A stretch of 64,000 nucleotides of DNA from Gordonia spumicola (GTDB lineage: Bacteria > Actinomycetota > Actinomycetes > Mycobacteriales > Mycobacteriaceae). A program made the translations under genes and the position numbers. Positions within the stretch are counted from its first letter, which is position 1. Each line of letters starts with the position of its first letter. Below, one piece after another: positions 34,347 to 42,008 of this stretch. The DNA is taken from positions 682,001-746,000 of the forward strand of contig NZ_BJOV01000003.1 in assembly GCF_009932475.1 (NCBI RefSeq), given 5' to 3'. The notes below the pieces were generated by a model. It saw only the letters and a program-made list of their open reading frames with translations. It made no database searches and was not told the DNA's origin.

Positions 34347-35002
34347 CCGGCCCCAAGCTCGTCGGCTACCGCCGTGTGAGCACCGTCGACCAGAAGGCTG
34401 ACCGCCAGCTCGACGACCTGATCGCCGCGGACCTCGTCGACCCCGTGTTCACCGACAAGGCCAGCGGCAAAGACACCCGGCGTCCCAAGCTCGCCGAGGC
34501 GCTGCGCTATGTGCGTCCTGGCGAGACTCTTGTCGTGCACAGCATGGATCGCCTCGCTCGGAACCTCGACGACCTGCGACGCATAGTCAAGGTGCTCACC
34601 GTCGGCGGCGAGATCCAGATCGGCGACGAGGTGGTCGCCTGCAAGGGCGGCGCTCGGGTGCAGTTCGTTAAGGAGGGGCTGACCTTCACCGGCGACGACT
34701 CACCGATGAACACCCTGCTGCTGTCCCTGCTCGGCGCCGTCGCCGAGTTCGAGAGGTCGCTGATTCTGGAGCGCCAACGCGAGGGCATCGCGCTGGCCAA
34801 GGCAGCGGGCAAGTACCGCGGCAGCGCACCGAAACTCAACGACGCCCAGATCGCCGAGCTGGCACGCCGGAAGGCGGCCGGCGAGGGCGTCGCGGCCCTG
34901 GCTCGCGACCTCGGCGTCAGCCGCGCCACCGTCTATCGCGCAGTCGAGCGGGCCGGGACCTCCCAGCAGGCGGCAGGGCGCAGCGCAGCCGCGACGGCGT
35001 AG
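34343..35002 (+). CDS. Small serine recombinase (resolvase/invertase family)
   Basis: The catalytic domain starts KLVGYRRVSTVDQKADRQLDDL with the nucleophile Ser in RVST. HSMDRLARNLDDLRR and the long E helix GAVAEFERSLILERQREGI are present. The C-terminal HTH (GVAALARDLGVSRATVYRAVERAG) binds DNA. Length is 219, slightly long, because about 15 residues (GGEIQIGDEVVACKGG) are inserted between LTV and ARVQFVKEGLTFTG. It may resolve element multimers or invert a segment. It is distinct from the large integrase at the right end. Confidence 0.9.
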   Translation: MTGPKLVGYRRVSTVDQKADRQLDDLIAADLVDPVFTDKASGKDTRRPKLAEALRYVRPGETLVVHSMDRLARNLDDLRRIVKVLTVGGEIQIGDEVVACKGGARVQFVKEGLTFTGDDSPMNTLLLSLLGAVAEFERSLILERQREGIALAKAAGKYRGSAPKLNDAQIAELARRKAAGEGVAALARDLGVSRATVYRAVERAGTSQQAAGRSAAATA

Positions 35003-35052
35003 CCGACGCCGAGAGCCTCCTCGACACCACACACGTCGAGGAGGCTTCTCTC

Positions 35053-35502
35053 ATGTCCGCAGTTCCCAGTGCGTCCCCCGCAACCAGCACCGCAACCAGG
35101 TCCGGTGCACGCGTCGTCGTCACGCGTACCGACGACGTGATCGACGGCGCCGAGCCGGTCGTCGCCGTGATGGTCGACGACGGCGAGATCCTGTCCTTCA
35201 CGCCGGCCACCGCCGCCCACCTTTCCGGGATGCTCGTCCGTGCCGCGACGGCCGAGATCGCTGTGAAGATCCGGGTCACGAACAGCTATCCCGACAGGTC
35301 GTTCGAGCACACCTACGACGTCGTCGCGCCTGCGCCCCGCGATGACGAGGACGTCTACGACTGGTGCTACGACCACTTGTGGCAGTACACCGGTGAGGGG
35401 CCGCAATACGCGAACGTTCCTGCTGCGTATGAAGTCGAGATCCTTTCTGCGCCAACCCCGTTCACGCACTTGATCGGACTCAAGATCGACAGCTACGGGT
35501 AA
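35053..35502 (+). CDS. Hypothetical element protein
   Basis: The 149-residue soluble protein follows the recombinase by 50 bp. It has a beta-rich look (ARVVVTRTDDVIDGAEPVVAV...VKIRVTNSYPDRSFEHTYDVV...YEVEILSAPTPFTHLIGLKI). It is probably the first gene of the group leading to ardA. No family recognised. Confidence 0.65.
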   Translation: MSAVPSASPATSTATRSGARVVVTRTDDVIDGAEPVVAVMVDDGEILSFTPATAAHLSGMLVRAATAEIAVKIRVTNSYPDRSFEHTYDVVAPAPRDDEDVYDWCYDHLWQYTGEGPQYANVPAAYEVEILSAPTPFTHLIGLKIDSYG

Positions 35503-35563
35503 GCGCCGGCGAAGCCGTCGACGACCGCCACCTCGAACACCACACCGAGGGAGGGGACCACCC

Positions 35564-35938
35564 ATGACGACGATCTTCTGTGACCCGTGGGTCGAGCGGC
35601 ACATCGCCACCGGCCAGCTGTCACCGGGAGCCCGGGGGCTCACCCGCGAGGACGCCGCCAGCCAGTACAACGAGGCGAACGGACTCATCTCGGCCGACGT
35701 TGACTATCTCTACACACCGACCCAAGCCGCGACCGCTGCCCGCGAGCTGCTCAGCGACATCGGCGTCGAGATCGCCGAAGGTGCTCGCATCCTGCTCACC
35801 GACGGCACTGGCGGTCCGCACTGCTGGACCTTCCTCGTCGAGCCGAGCCAACTCGAATACGCCTGCGAGCAGCACCGGTACATCACCGGCGAGAGCATCA
35901 ACGCCGACGCATTGGAAGGGGCGCTGCCGTGGGCATGA
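35564..35938 (+). CDS. Hypothetical protein upstream of ardA
   Basis: The 124-residue protein (MTTIFCDPWVERHIATGQLS...LEGALPWA) has an AREDAASQYNEANGL-type helical segment and a C-terminal SQLEYACEQHRYITGES region. A GGAGGGGACC sequence upstream serves as ribosome binding site. Its stop overlaps the ardA start by ATGA, implying co-translation. Function unknown. Confidence 0.65.
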   Translation: MTTIFCDPWVERHIATGQLSPGARGLTREDAASQYNEANGLISADVDYLYTPTQAATAARELLSDIGVEIAEGARILLTDGTGGPHCWTFLVEPSQLEYACEQHRYITGESINADALEGALPWA

Positions 35939-36501
35939 AACCGAACGTCGCCATCACCGAACCCGACCGCCCACGCGTGTGGATCGGTTCCCTCGCCGCG
36001 TACAACGGCTCGCACGACGGCGTGCCGCGCCTGATCGGCGAGTGGTACGACGCGACCGACGCGGGCAGCGTCACCGTCGCCGACCTGCACCAGGGCACCG
36101 GTGTGCCGTTCGGCGACGATGACGAGTTGTGGGTCATGGACCTGGACGGCGACTGGCCGGTGCGTCGTGAGATGGACCCGAGTACCGCGGCCGAGTGGGG
36201 CGCACTGTACGAGGAGGTCACGCCGACTCTCTGGCCGGCGTTCTGCGCGCTGGCCAGGGCAGAGGGTGTCGACGACCCGCGGGACGTCGACGTGCAGGCG
36301 TTCACCGACCGGTACCGGGGCGAGTGGGAGTCGTTCGAGGAGTACGCGCGCGACTACGTCGAGAGCGTCGGCGAGCAAAGCAGCTGGCCGGAAGATGCCA
36401 AGACGTACTTCGACCTCGCTCGGTACGCCCGCGACCTGGCGCACGGCTACACCGTCGAGCCCGCACCGTACGGCGGGGTCTACGTGTTCAGCGACTCGTG
36501 A
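35935..36501 (+). CDS. ardA: ArdA-like antirestriction protein
   Basis: ArdA proteins mimic DNA and inhibit type I restriction enzymes during element entry. The 188-residue acidic protein has the family outline: RVWIGSLAAYNGSHDG and GEWYDAT near the N-terminus, LWVMDLDGDWPV, the central YRGEWESFEEYARDYVESVG region and PEDAKTYFDLARYARDLAHGYT, ending GGVYVFSDS. The ATG at 35935 makes an ATGA overlap with the preceding gene. It sits on the same element as several restriction systems, which probably helps the element enter new hosts. Confidence 0.85.
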   Translation: MKPNVAITEPDRPRVWIGSLAAYNGSHDGVPRLIGEWYDATDAGSVTVADLHQGTGVPFGDDDELWVMDLDGDWPVRREMDPSTAAEWGALYEEVTPTLWPAFCALARAEGVDDPRDVDVQAFTDRYRGEWESFEEYARDYVESVGEQSSWPEDAKTYFDLARYARDLAHGYTVEPAPYGGVYVFSDS

Positions 36502-36509
36502 TCGCCCCG

Positions 36510-36539
36510 GGGGGCTGGCCGCTGCGCGAGCCGGCCCCC
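36510..36539 (+). terminator. Terminator after ardA
   Basis: GGGGGCTGGC (36510-36519) pairs with GCCGGCCCCC (36530-36539), one wobble pair, starting 9 bp after the ardA stop. Confidence 0.7.
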
Positions 36540-36597
36540 AGGTCATTCACCTATACGACACAGGACTTTGCAGGGTGTGTGAGCTACGTCTCATATC

Positions 36598-36733
36598 TTG
36601 ACATGACCTGCTACCCTCTTAGACGTATAGATAGGCCACCGCGGGAGCGGTCTGCCCAGCTCATCGCCCATTTTCTGTCACAAACCCCTGGTACCAATGA
36701 ACGCGTCGTCCTGATGGGCGGCGCGTTTCTTTT
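36598..36733 (+). ncRNA. Possible small RNA with its own promoter and terminator
   Basis: The 340-bp gap between ardA and the XRE gene holds TTGACA (36598-36603), a TAGACG -10-like box 16 bp on, and an intrinsic terminator: a 12-bp stem at 36700-36711/36716-36727 with two G.U pairs, followed by TCTTTT. A transcript of about 100 nt would carry no convincing gene, only the mini-frame MNASS inside the terminator stem. It could be an sRNA, an attenuated leader or a counter-transcript. Confidence 0.35.
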
Positions 36734-36843
36734 GCACTATGCGACGATGCCGATGGCGCAGTAGTGCACCATAAGTCGGACACGACAGATCGGCCGTGAT
36801 CCGCACAGCAGGGAGGACCGCATGACCATGACAAGATGGGCCC

Positions 36844-37137
36844 GTGCCCGCACCAGACGCCTCGATCCCGCAGCGAGAGCTACTCGCGCGACCCGTGCGT
36901 CGTGAGGCCGTGGGGCGAGCGCTGAAAGCAGCCCGGATCGCAGCGAGCCTCAACAAGCAGCAGGCCGTTGCCGCGTCGGGCGTTTCCAGGCATTCGTTGA
37001 TGCGCTTGGAAGCGGGTAGCGGCTCGATGAATCTCGACCGCCTGTGGTCTCTTGCTCGCGCGTACGGCACCACGCCGTCGGCCATCCTCGCCGCTGCCGA
37101 GGCTGACCCGGACGCGGCCGAGACGCTCAAGCCCTAA
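36844..37137 (+). CDS. XRE-family HTH protein
   Basis: The 97-residue protein has a Cro/C1 helix-turn-helix (GRALKAARIAASLNKQQAVAASGVSRHSLMRLEAGSGSMNLDRLWSLARAYG) covering residues about 24-75, with short flanks. The start is GTG 36844; nearby ATGs are in other frames. It probably regulates element genes nearby. Confidence 0.8.
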   Translation: MPAPDASIPQRELLARPVRREAVGRALKAARIAASLNKQQAVAASGVSRHSLMRLEAGSGSMNLDRLWSLARAYGTTPSAILAAAEADPDAAETLKP

Positions 37138-37246
37138 CCGGCTCTCCGTACACACCTTCACCTCACGACGTCGACACACTCGACGTCCGCACCCGTGCGC
37201 GGGGTACTCACACACCACCTGACACCACCACCACCTGGGAACCACC

Positions 37247-37630
37247 ATGAAAACTCGCATTATCACCGCTCTGACCGCCGTGTTCGTCGCCGTCGCCGCT
37301 CTGGCCGCCACCACCGCGACCGCTCCCGAGGCCTCTGCCCGCGTCTCGTCGGGCAAATACACCTGGACCACGACGAAGACCCTCACTGGTGCCAAGGGCT
37401 CTTACCCGGTCACCATCCGTGGGAACGTCCTGACGCTCAACATCCCGGGCGTCATCATCGGCGCGTCCAAGCACGCTCGTATCCACCAGACCCGCTCCGG
37501 CGGGTTCTTCGACTACGGCGGCAACCGGTACGTGCTCCGCAAGTCAGGCCGTAAGTACGTCGGCGAGGAACTGTGGCTGACCATCAACGGCGCCGTCGTG
37601 GGCCGCACCAGCCTCACGCCGCGCCGCTGA
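37247..37630 (+). CDS. Secreted hypothetical protein
   Basis: This 127-residue protein has a Sec signal peptide (MKTRIITALTAVFVAVAALA..., cleavage after ASA near residue 32). The mature part is basic and Gly/Tyr-rich (SGKYTWTTTKTLTGAKG, GGFFDYGGNRYVLRKSGRKYVGEELW) with no cysteine. Function is unknown; a surface or secreted cargo product of the element. Confidence 0.7.
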   Translation: MKTRIITALTAVFVAVAALAATTATAPEASARVSSGKYTWTTTKTLTGAKGSYPVTIRGNVLTLNIPGVIIGASKHARIHQTRSGGFFDYGGNRYVLRKSGRKYVGEELWLTINGAVVGRTSLTPRR

Positions 37631-37657
37631 ACGCACCCGCGAACTCGAAGGAGAACC

Positions 37658-38620
37658 ATGCCTGACCTTGACCTCTACGCCATTCACGGACTCGACAGGC
37701 GCGCGCCCAGCGAGGCTCTCGCCGCTCAGCTGACCGCGCAACTCAACGGTGCCGCCGACCCCGTCCAGCGCCAGCGACTCGACATCGCCCGCGCGATCCT
37801 CGGAGATCCGCAGCGGCGAGCACGCTACGACGCCCAGCTCGGCGACCCGGCCGCACCGCCCATCACCGAGGCCATCCTGACAGGCCTGGCTGGCCGCCCC
37901 GCGCCTGTGCAGGCCGCCAAGTCCGTCTTCGCACAGCCGCGAGTGTTGGCCGCACTCGCCGCCTTCCTCGGAGTCCTGCTGATCGTCGTCGTCTCGGCCG
38001 TGGCGTGCAGCGGTGGCGGTGACGACAGCAATAGCGGCAGAGACGCCGCTACACCCGGCACGCCGTCGACCCTGGCCACGAAGAAGCAGAAGCCACCGAC
38101 CGTCTACTCGGCCGAGTACCGCTCGGACGACGCAAGCTTCGTGCCGAGCGCGGCCATGCGAATCGACTCCCAGCTCAATCTCGAATCGACTGCGCGCAAG
38201 CTCGGATGGACCTCCGCAGATTTCGGGTCGACGAACACCACGAGCCTCTCGCTCGCCCGCGTCACCGAGTCGGGGAACATCGAGCTGACTTGGTGCGACG
38301 AGCCGTCCCCGGACGTCCCCAATTCGCGCATGCGGTGCTTCGCCGTCACCGCCTCTTCTGATCTTCGACTCCTCAGCGACGCTGCATTCCCGCAATCCGA
38401 GCGAGGCACGCACACGTCCAAGGGCGGGAAGGTCGGCGGACTCTTCAAGTACGTCCGTGTCACCAGCGGCGACCGACTGCCGACCGAGGCCATCACGGTC
38501 AAGGGCGGCTATACGACACTGGAGGCCTCGGAGTTGGTGGCCGGCGAGCGCGACGACGTCGCGTACTTCGTGGTGCCGGGCTCGCTGAAGGTGTACAAGG
38601 CAACGGTGGTGCGCGACTGA
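37658..38620 (+). CDS. Membrane protein with a degenerate J-domain-like N-terminus
   Basis: The 320-residue protein begins DLDLYAIHGLDRRAPSEALA and ends its first domain with ARAILGDPQRRARYDAQLGDP, which resembles the last helix of J domains but lacks HPD. A single hydrophobic segment (about residues 98-118) precedes SACSGGGDDSN-like linker sequence and a 180-residue extracellular domain with two cysteines (LTWCDEP and MRCFAV). It starts 28 bp after the secreted-protein gene and is probably co-transcribed with it. No function can be assigned. Confidence 0.7.
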   Translation: MPDLDLYAIHGLDRRAPSEALAAQLTAQLNGAADPVQRQRLDIARAILGDPQRRARYDAQLGDPAAPPITEAILTGLAGRPAPVQAAKSVFAQPRVLAALAAFLGVLLIVVVSAVACSGGGDDSNSGRDAATPGTPSTLATKKQKPPTVYSAEYRSDDASFVPSAAMRIDSQLNLESTARKLGWTSADFGSTNTTSLSLARVTESGNIELTWCDEPSPDVPNSRMRCFAVTASSDLRLLSDAAFPQSERGTHTSKGGKVGGLFKYVRVTSGDRLPTEAITVKGGYTTLEASELVAGERDDVAYFVVPGSLKVYKATVVRD

Positions 38621-38638
38621 GCAGCCTCCACGCAGCAC

Positions 38639-38672
38639 AGAACCTCCTTACCCAGTCGGGTGAGGAGGTTCT
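38639..38672 (+). terminator. Terminator after the J-like membrane protein gene
   Basis: A 15-bp perfect inverted repeat (38639-38653 with 38658-38672), loop AGTC, followed by TTTCT. Confidence 0.85.
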
Positions 38673-38747
38673 TTTCTCTGCACAGCGGTGACGGAGCCTG
38701 TTCCAGCGGAGTGGTAGCCCGCGCGCAGACTCCGACAGTGCTGAACA

Positions 38748-38794
38748 AGCCCGACTCCCGTTGCTGATGCAACGGGAGTCGGGCTCTTCTTTTT
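38748..38794 (+). terminator. Second strong terminator between convergent genes
   Basis: A 17-bp perfect inverted repeat (38748-38764 with 38769-38785), loop TGAT, followed by CTTCTTTTT on the plus strand. It insulates the relaxase gene from plus-strand transcription. Confidence 0.88.
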
Positions 38795-38820
38795 CGCCTC
38801 TGCACGCCTGGCCGCCTCGC

Positions 38821-40620
38821 TCAGTCGCCCAGCTCCCGGTCGCGGCGCTTCAGGCCGTGCGTCGGTGCGGACCGGCCGATGCGGCCGGTCATCTCGGCGC
38901 CGCGGGCGCGCACCGAGGCCACCGTGTCCGCGAGATAGGAGTCGAGGTCCGGGTGCCGTTGGCTGGGCCGCCAGGACTTGGCCGCCATGCTCATGAGCTG
39001 GTCGTGCACGGTTGAGCCGCCTGTCAGCTCCCAGCGCTTGGCAGCGGCGACGTAGGCCGCGGACTGCGCCAGCTCGACGCTCTCGGGGTCCCAGCCGGGA
39101 ACCGGCGGCATCGACGCCCTGCGGTCGTCGACCTCGGCCCGGAGGTCGGCCAGGGCAGCCTCGACACGCTCGTCGATCGCTGCCTGCTGCTCGCGTTCGT
39201 AGGCGGCCAGCCGCTGGTCGGCCTCGGCTCGGGCTCGGGTCTCCTCCTCTGCCAGGGCCTCGCGCTGGGCGTCCTCGGCCGCTCGCTGGCGCGCCAGCGA
39301 GGCCTCCGTCTCGGCCAGGGCTTCGCGGGCCTTGGCCTCGGCGCGCGCGGTCTCGGCATCGCGGGCGCTCAGCTCCTCCTCGTCCATGTGGACGTCGATC
39401 TGATGGAGTTGCATGGCCTCGTCGAGGTCGGCACCGGCGCGAGCCAGGTCGCGCTCCTTGGTCGCGACGGCGGACCGCGCGTTGGCCAGTTCCAGCTTCT
39501 CGGCCTCGGAAGCTCCGAAGGCCTTCTTGTCCAGAGACGTTCCACGCGGATTCACCTCGGCCTCGACATCGATACCGGCGGCGAGCATCGTGCGGCGGTA
39601 GACCTCCTGGTAGCGGTGCATCTTCGTCGCCCCGGTGATCTGGACTCGGCGGGTCTTGCCGGTCTCGGGGTCGGTCCGTTCCTCGGTGACCTCCCGGGAC
39701 TGGCCCCACATCTGCTGGGCCTCGGTCCGCAGGTGCGGGCTCGCCTGCACAGGAGCACCGACGCTGCTGCGCAGGAGTTGACCGTCGTAGTCGACCAGCC
39801 GGCCGCGGTCGTCGATGCCGCCGATGGCGGCGGCGGCGATCTCCGGCGCGCTGCGCACGCGGTCGATCCCGTCGAGGTCGACCTCCAGCTCGATGAGGCC
39901 CGCGCGAGTCACCGGCTTGCCGTACTTCACGACCGGCGCGCCGCCCTCATCGATCGCGGCTCCATCGGCGTCGAAGGCCATCGATTTGACCATCGGCGCG
40001 AAGGTGTCGGCCATCCAGTGCACGTGGACCGCGGATTCGTCGAAGTTCCACACCACGCCGTGGACCGCGTCGTGGCCCCCGGTGAGGACATCGGTGGTCA
40101 GGTGGGCGTGCGTCTCGGCGAACCAGCGAGAGACCGCCGCGCGACCGGCCTCGTCGTCGGGCATCACCCACCGAGAACGCCTGCCAATTTCCGTCCCGGC
40201 TTTGTTGAAGACCGGGTAGTAGGCCGGAATCTCTTTCAGCAGGGACTTCGGCACCCATGCGACGATCGTCGTCGTCTCGAACGTACTGTCGGCCAGTTTC
40301 CGCTTCACCGCGTCGATGCGGCCGTCCCCGTAGTCGAGCACCGCCTCCACGCCGTCGACGGCAGTCAGCTCGCGCAGGCCGCCGTTCCCGTCGTTGACGT
40401 AGGCGGCGTTCAGGTGCGTGTCAGCCGCCACGATGGACGGATTCCGCTTCGCCTGGCGCGCGGCGTCGGCGTCGTCGAGCTGGCGCATCGCCTCGCGCAG
40501 GATGCGGGCCCGCTCGCCGCGGGTGGAGGTGCTCGGCTTCGCCCCGGCCGCCTCGCGGCCGTGCTGGAGGTGCTGGGCGTGCCAGCCCGCGCGGGAGGCA
40601 GTCGCTGTCGACTCGGCCAC
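38821..40620 (-). CDS. MobV/Pre-type relaxase
   Basis: Relaxases nick oriT and lead the strand during mobilization. The 599-residue protein starts at GTG 40620, preceded by GAGAGGAG. Family features are HAQHLQHGREA near the N-terminus, RNPSIVAADTHLN (59-71) matching the MobV NP.I...THLN block, and a HVHW histidine pair in ESAVHVHWMADTF near residue 175 for metal binding. Residues about 360-510 form a long Ala/Glu/Arg coiled coil, as in Pre/Mob proteins. The inverted repeats upstream (40745-40864) are the likely oriT. Confidence 0.8.
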   Translation of the reverse strand: MAESTATASRAGWHAQHLQHGREAAGAKPSTSTRGERARILREAMRQLDDADAARQAKRNPSIVAADTHLNAAYVNDGNGGLRELTAVDGVEAVLDYGDGRIDAVKRKLADSTFETTTIVAWVPKSLLKEIPAYYPVFNKAGTEIGRRSRWVMPDDEAGRAAVSRWFAETHAHLTTDVLTGGHDAVHGVVWNFDESAVHVHWMADTFAPMVKSMAFDADGAAIDEGGAPVVKYGKPVTRAGLIELEVDLDGIDRVRSAPEIAAAAIGGIDDRGRLVDYDGQLLRSSVGAPVQASPHLRTEAQQMWGQSREVTEERTDPETGKTRRVQITGATKMHRYQEVYRRTMLAAGIDVEAEVNPRGTSLDKKAFGASEAEKLELANARSAVATKERDLARAGADLDEAMQLHQIDVHMDEEELSARDAETARAEAKAREALAETEASLARQRAAEDAQREALAEEETRARAEADQRLAAYEREQQAAIDERVEAALADLRAEVDDRRASMPPVPGWDPESVELAQSAAYVAAAKRWELTGGSTVHDQLMSMAAKSWRPSQRHPDLDSYLADTVASVRARGAEMTGRIGRSAPTHGLKRRDRELGD

Positions 40621-40744
40621 GGCCTCGTCTCCTCTCTGTTGTGATTGCTCGGCACTCGCCGCGGGGCCCTGGTCCGGCCCTCGTCGGGGCGGCTGGCGCC
40701 GCCCCTCCTCCGACCGGCCCTGCCCGCGACGTGCGCCTGCGCCC

Positions 40745-40864
40745 AAGTCAAACCCGGGTACGACGGGGCCCTGAGCGACGCTGCGGGGCCCTGGCTCCGC
40801 CTGCCCCCACCGTCGTTCCACCCATCGTACCCGGGTTTGACTTTTAGCGCCTTAAAGTCAAACC
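40745..40864. repeat. oriT-like inverted repeats upstream of the relaxase
   Basis: A perfect 19-bp inverted repeat (40745-40763 with 40825-40843) carries GTCAAACCCGGGTACGA. A third copy of its outer part (AAAGTCAAACC, from 40854) forms an 11-bp inverted repeat with the second arm. Location just upstream of a MobV relaxase gene suggests oriT; a replication origin is the alternative. Confidence 0.65.
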
Positions 40865-41674
40865 TCCAGTCGCTACGCTCCCTCCGGTTTGAGGCGCTCT
40901 CCGAGGGCCCTGCCGGGGGCCCGTCGGGCGCTGGCGCGCCCTCTACGGGGTCAGGCCTGTTCGGCCCGACCCCGCCGTCGGCGCGGCGCGTCCTCCCTCT
41001 TCGGGAGGGCGCTGCGCGCTGGGTTCCCCGGCGCTGACGCGCCGGACTGGGGAGCGGTGTCCCGCCGCGAGGCCTGCCGTGCCCCACCCAGGGAACTCTG
41101 CGCCGAGACGTCGCGGCGACCGCGGCGGGCGAGTCTGCTCAGATGGCAGCGGCGGACCCATGATGGAGCCAGGCGACGCCGGTCGGTCGCGGGGTGGCCG
41201 CGGAGTCCCGTGATCAGTGGGGCCCAGAGTCAGTGGGACGGTGCAGAGGTCTGGGCCCAGTCGGTCACGGTCGACGTGGCGTTGAGGCGAACTGGTGACT
41301 GTCGACACGGCGGGGTGCTGGTCGCCGGGAGGATGCGTGGGTCGCATGGCGCGGCCGGACTATCGCAGTCCGAGTTACGCACAGGTGCCGACGGAGAGAC
41401 CCTGAACAAACGACAGCCAGTAATCATGGACCCGCTGTGGTGCGTCGACACGCCGACCAGCGACCACCCGTGCCTCGTTGCGGGGCGCGACGACCCACGA
41501 GAGATGCATCGGGACGACGTCGAGCGTCCACCCGGGGGCCGGCGGTGCCCGCGGTTCGGGTCTGACTGGGCCGGATCGGGTCGATCCGGTACGACGACAC
41601 CGCCACCGAGACGCCAGCGGCGTCGTGTTTCGAGGCTTCGGTGGGTCGTCGCCGTGGGTGTCACCGGCCCGTGG
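40865..41674. other. Non-coding, very GC-rich stretch
   Basis: About 810 bp without a credible gene: frames on both strands are Arg/Pro/Ser-rich shadows. It includes GC hairpins such as a CCTCCC-TCTTCG-type stem near 40993-41009. It may be part of the transfer or replication region together with the oriT-like repeats. Confidence 0.5.
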
Positions 41675-41718
41675 AACGACAGAGCCCCGTCACCAGCAGG
41701 CGACGGGGCTCTGTCGTT
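41675..41718. terminator. Terminator downstream of the spdB operon
   Basis: A 17-bp perfect inverted repeat (41675-41691 with 41702-41718) with a 10-base loop, 19 bp past the stop of the minus-strand gene at 41737. Confidence 0.8.
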
Positions 41719-41736
41719 AGGTGGCCGGTCCGCGCG

Positions 41737-41997
41737 TCAGGGGCCGTCGTGCACCGGCTCCGCCGGACGCGCGCGGTTCGGCGCGTCGTCGGCGCACAGC
41801 AGCGCGGCGACCTCCGGGGAGTCCTCGAGCTCGTAGAACACCCGCTCGGCCTCGGCCACGTAGACCCGTCGGCCGCCACTGGCTGCGGCGATCATCCGCT
41901 CACCGACTCGGCCAGCCAGAGCCTTCAGCTCCCACAGAGTCTCCACGCGCTCCTCGGCGAGCATCAGCCGCTCGTCCAGGCTCATCAGTTCGGTCAT
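41737..41997 (-). CDS. Small hypothetical protein at the end of the rep-spd operon
   Basis: The 86-residue, largely helical protein (MTELMSLDERLMLAEERVETLWELKALAGRVGE...) has GAGAGGA at a good distance from its ATG. It follows the SpdB-like gene by 11 bp and precedes the operon terminator. Function unknown. Confidence 0.65.
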   Translation of the reverse strand: MTELMSLDERLMLAEERVETLWELKALAGRVGERMIAAASGGRRVYVAEAERVFYELEDSPEVAALLCADDAPNRARPAEPVHDGP

Positions 41998-42008
41998 GAT
42001 CTGTCCTC

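Noticed and set aside
41230-41664. 144-codon minus-strand open frame in the non-coding stretch
   Set aside because: Its composition is Arg/Ser/Pro-rich with no ribosome binding site, motif or operon context.
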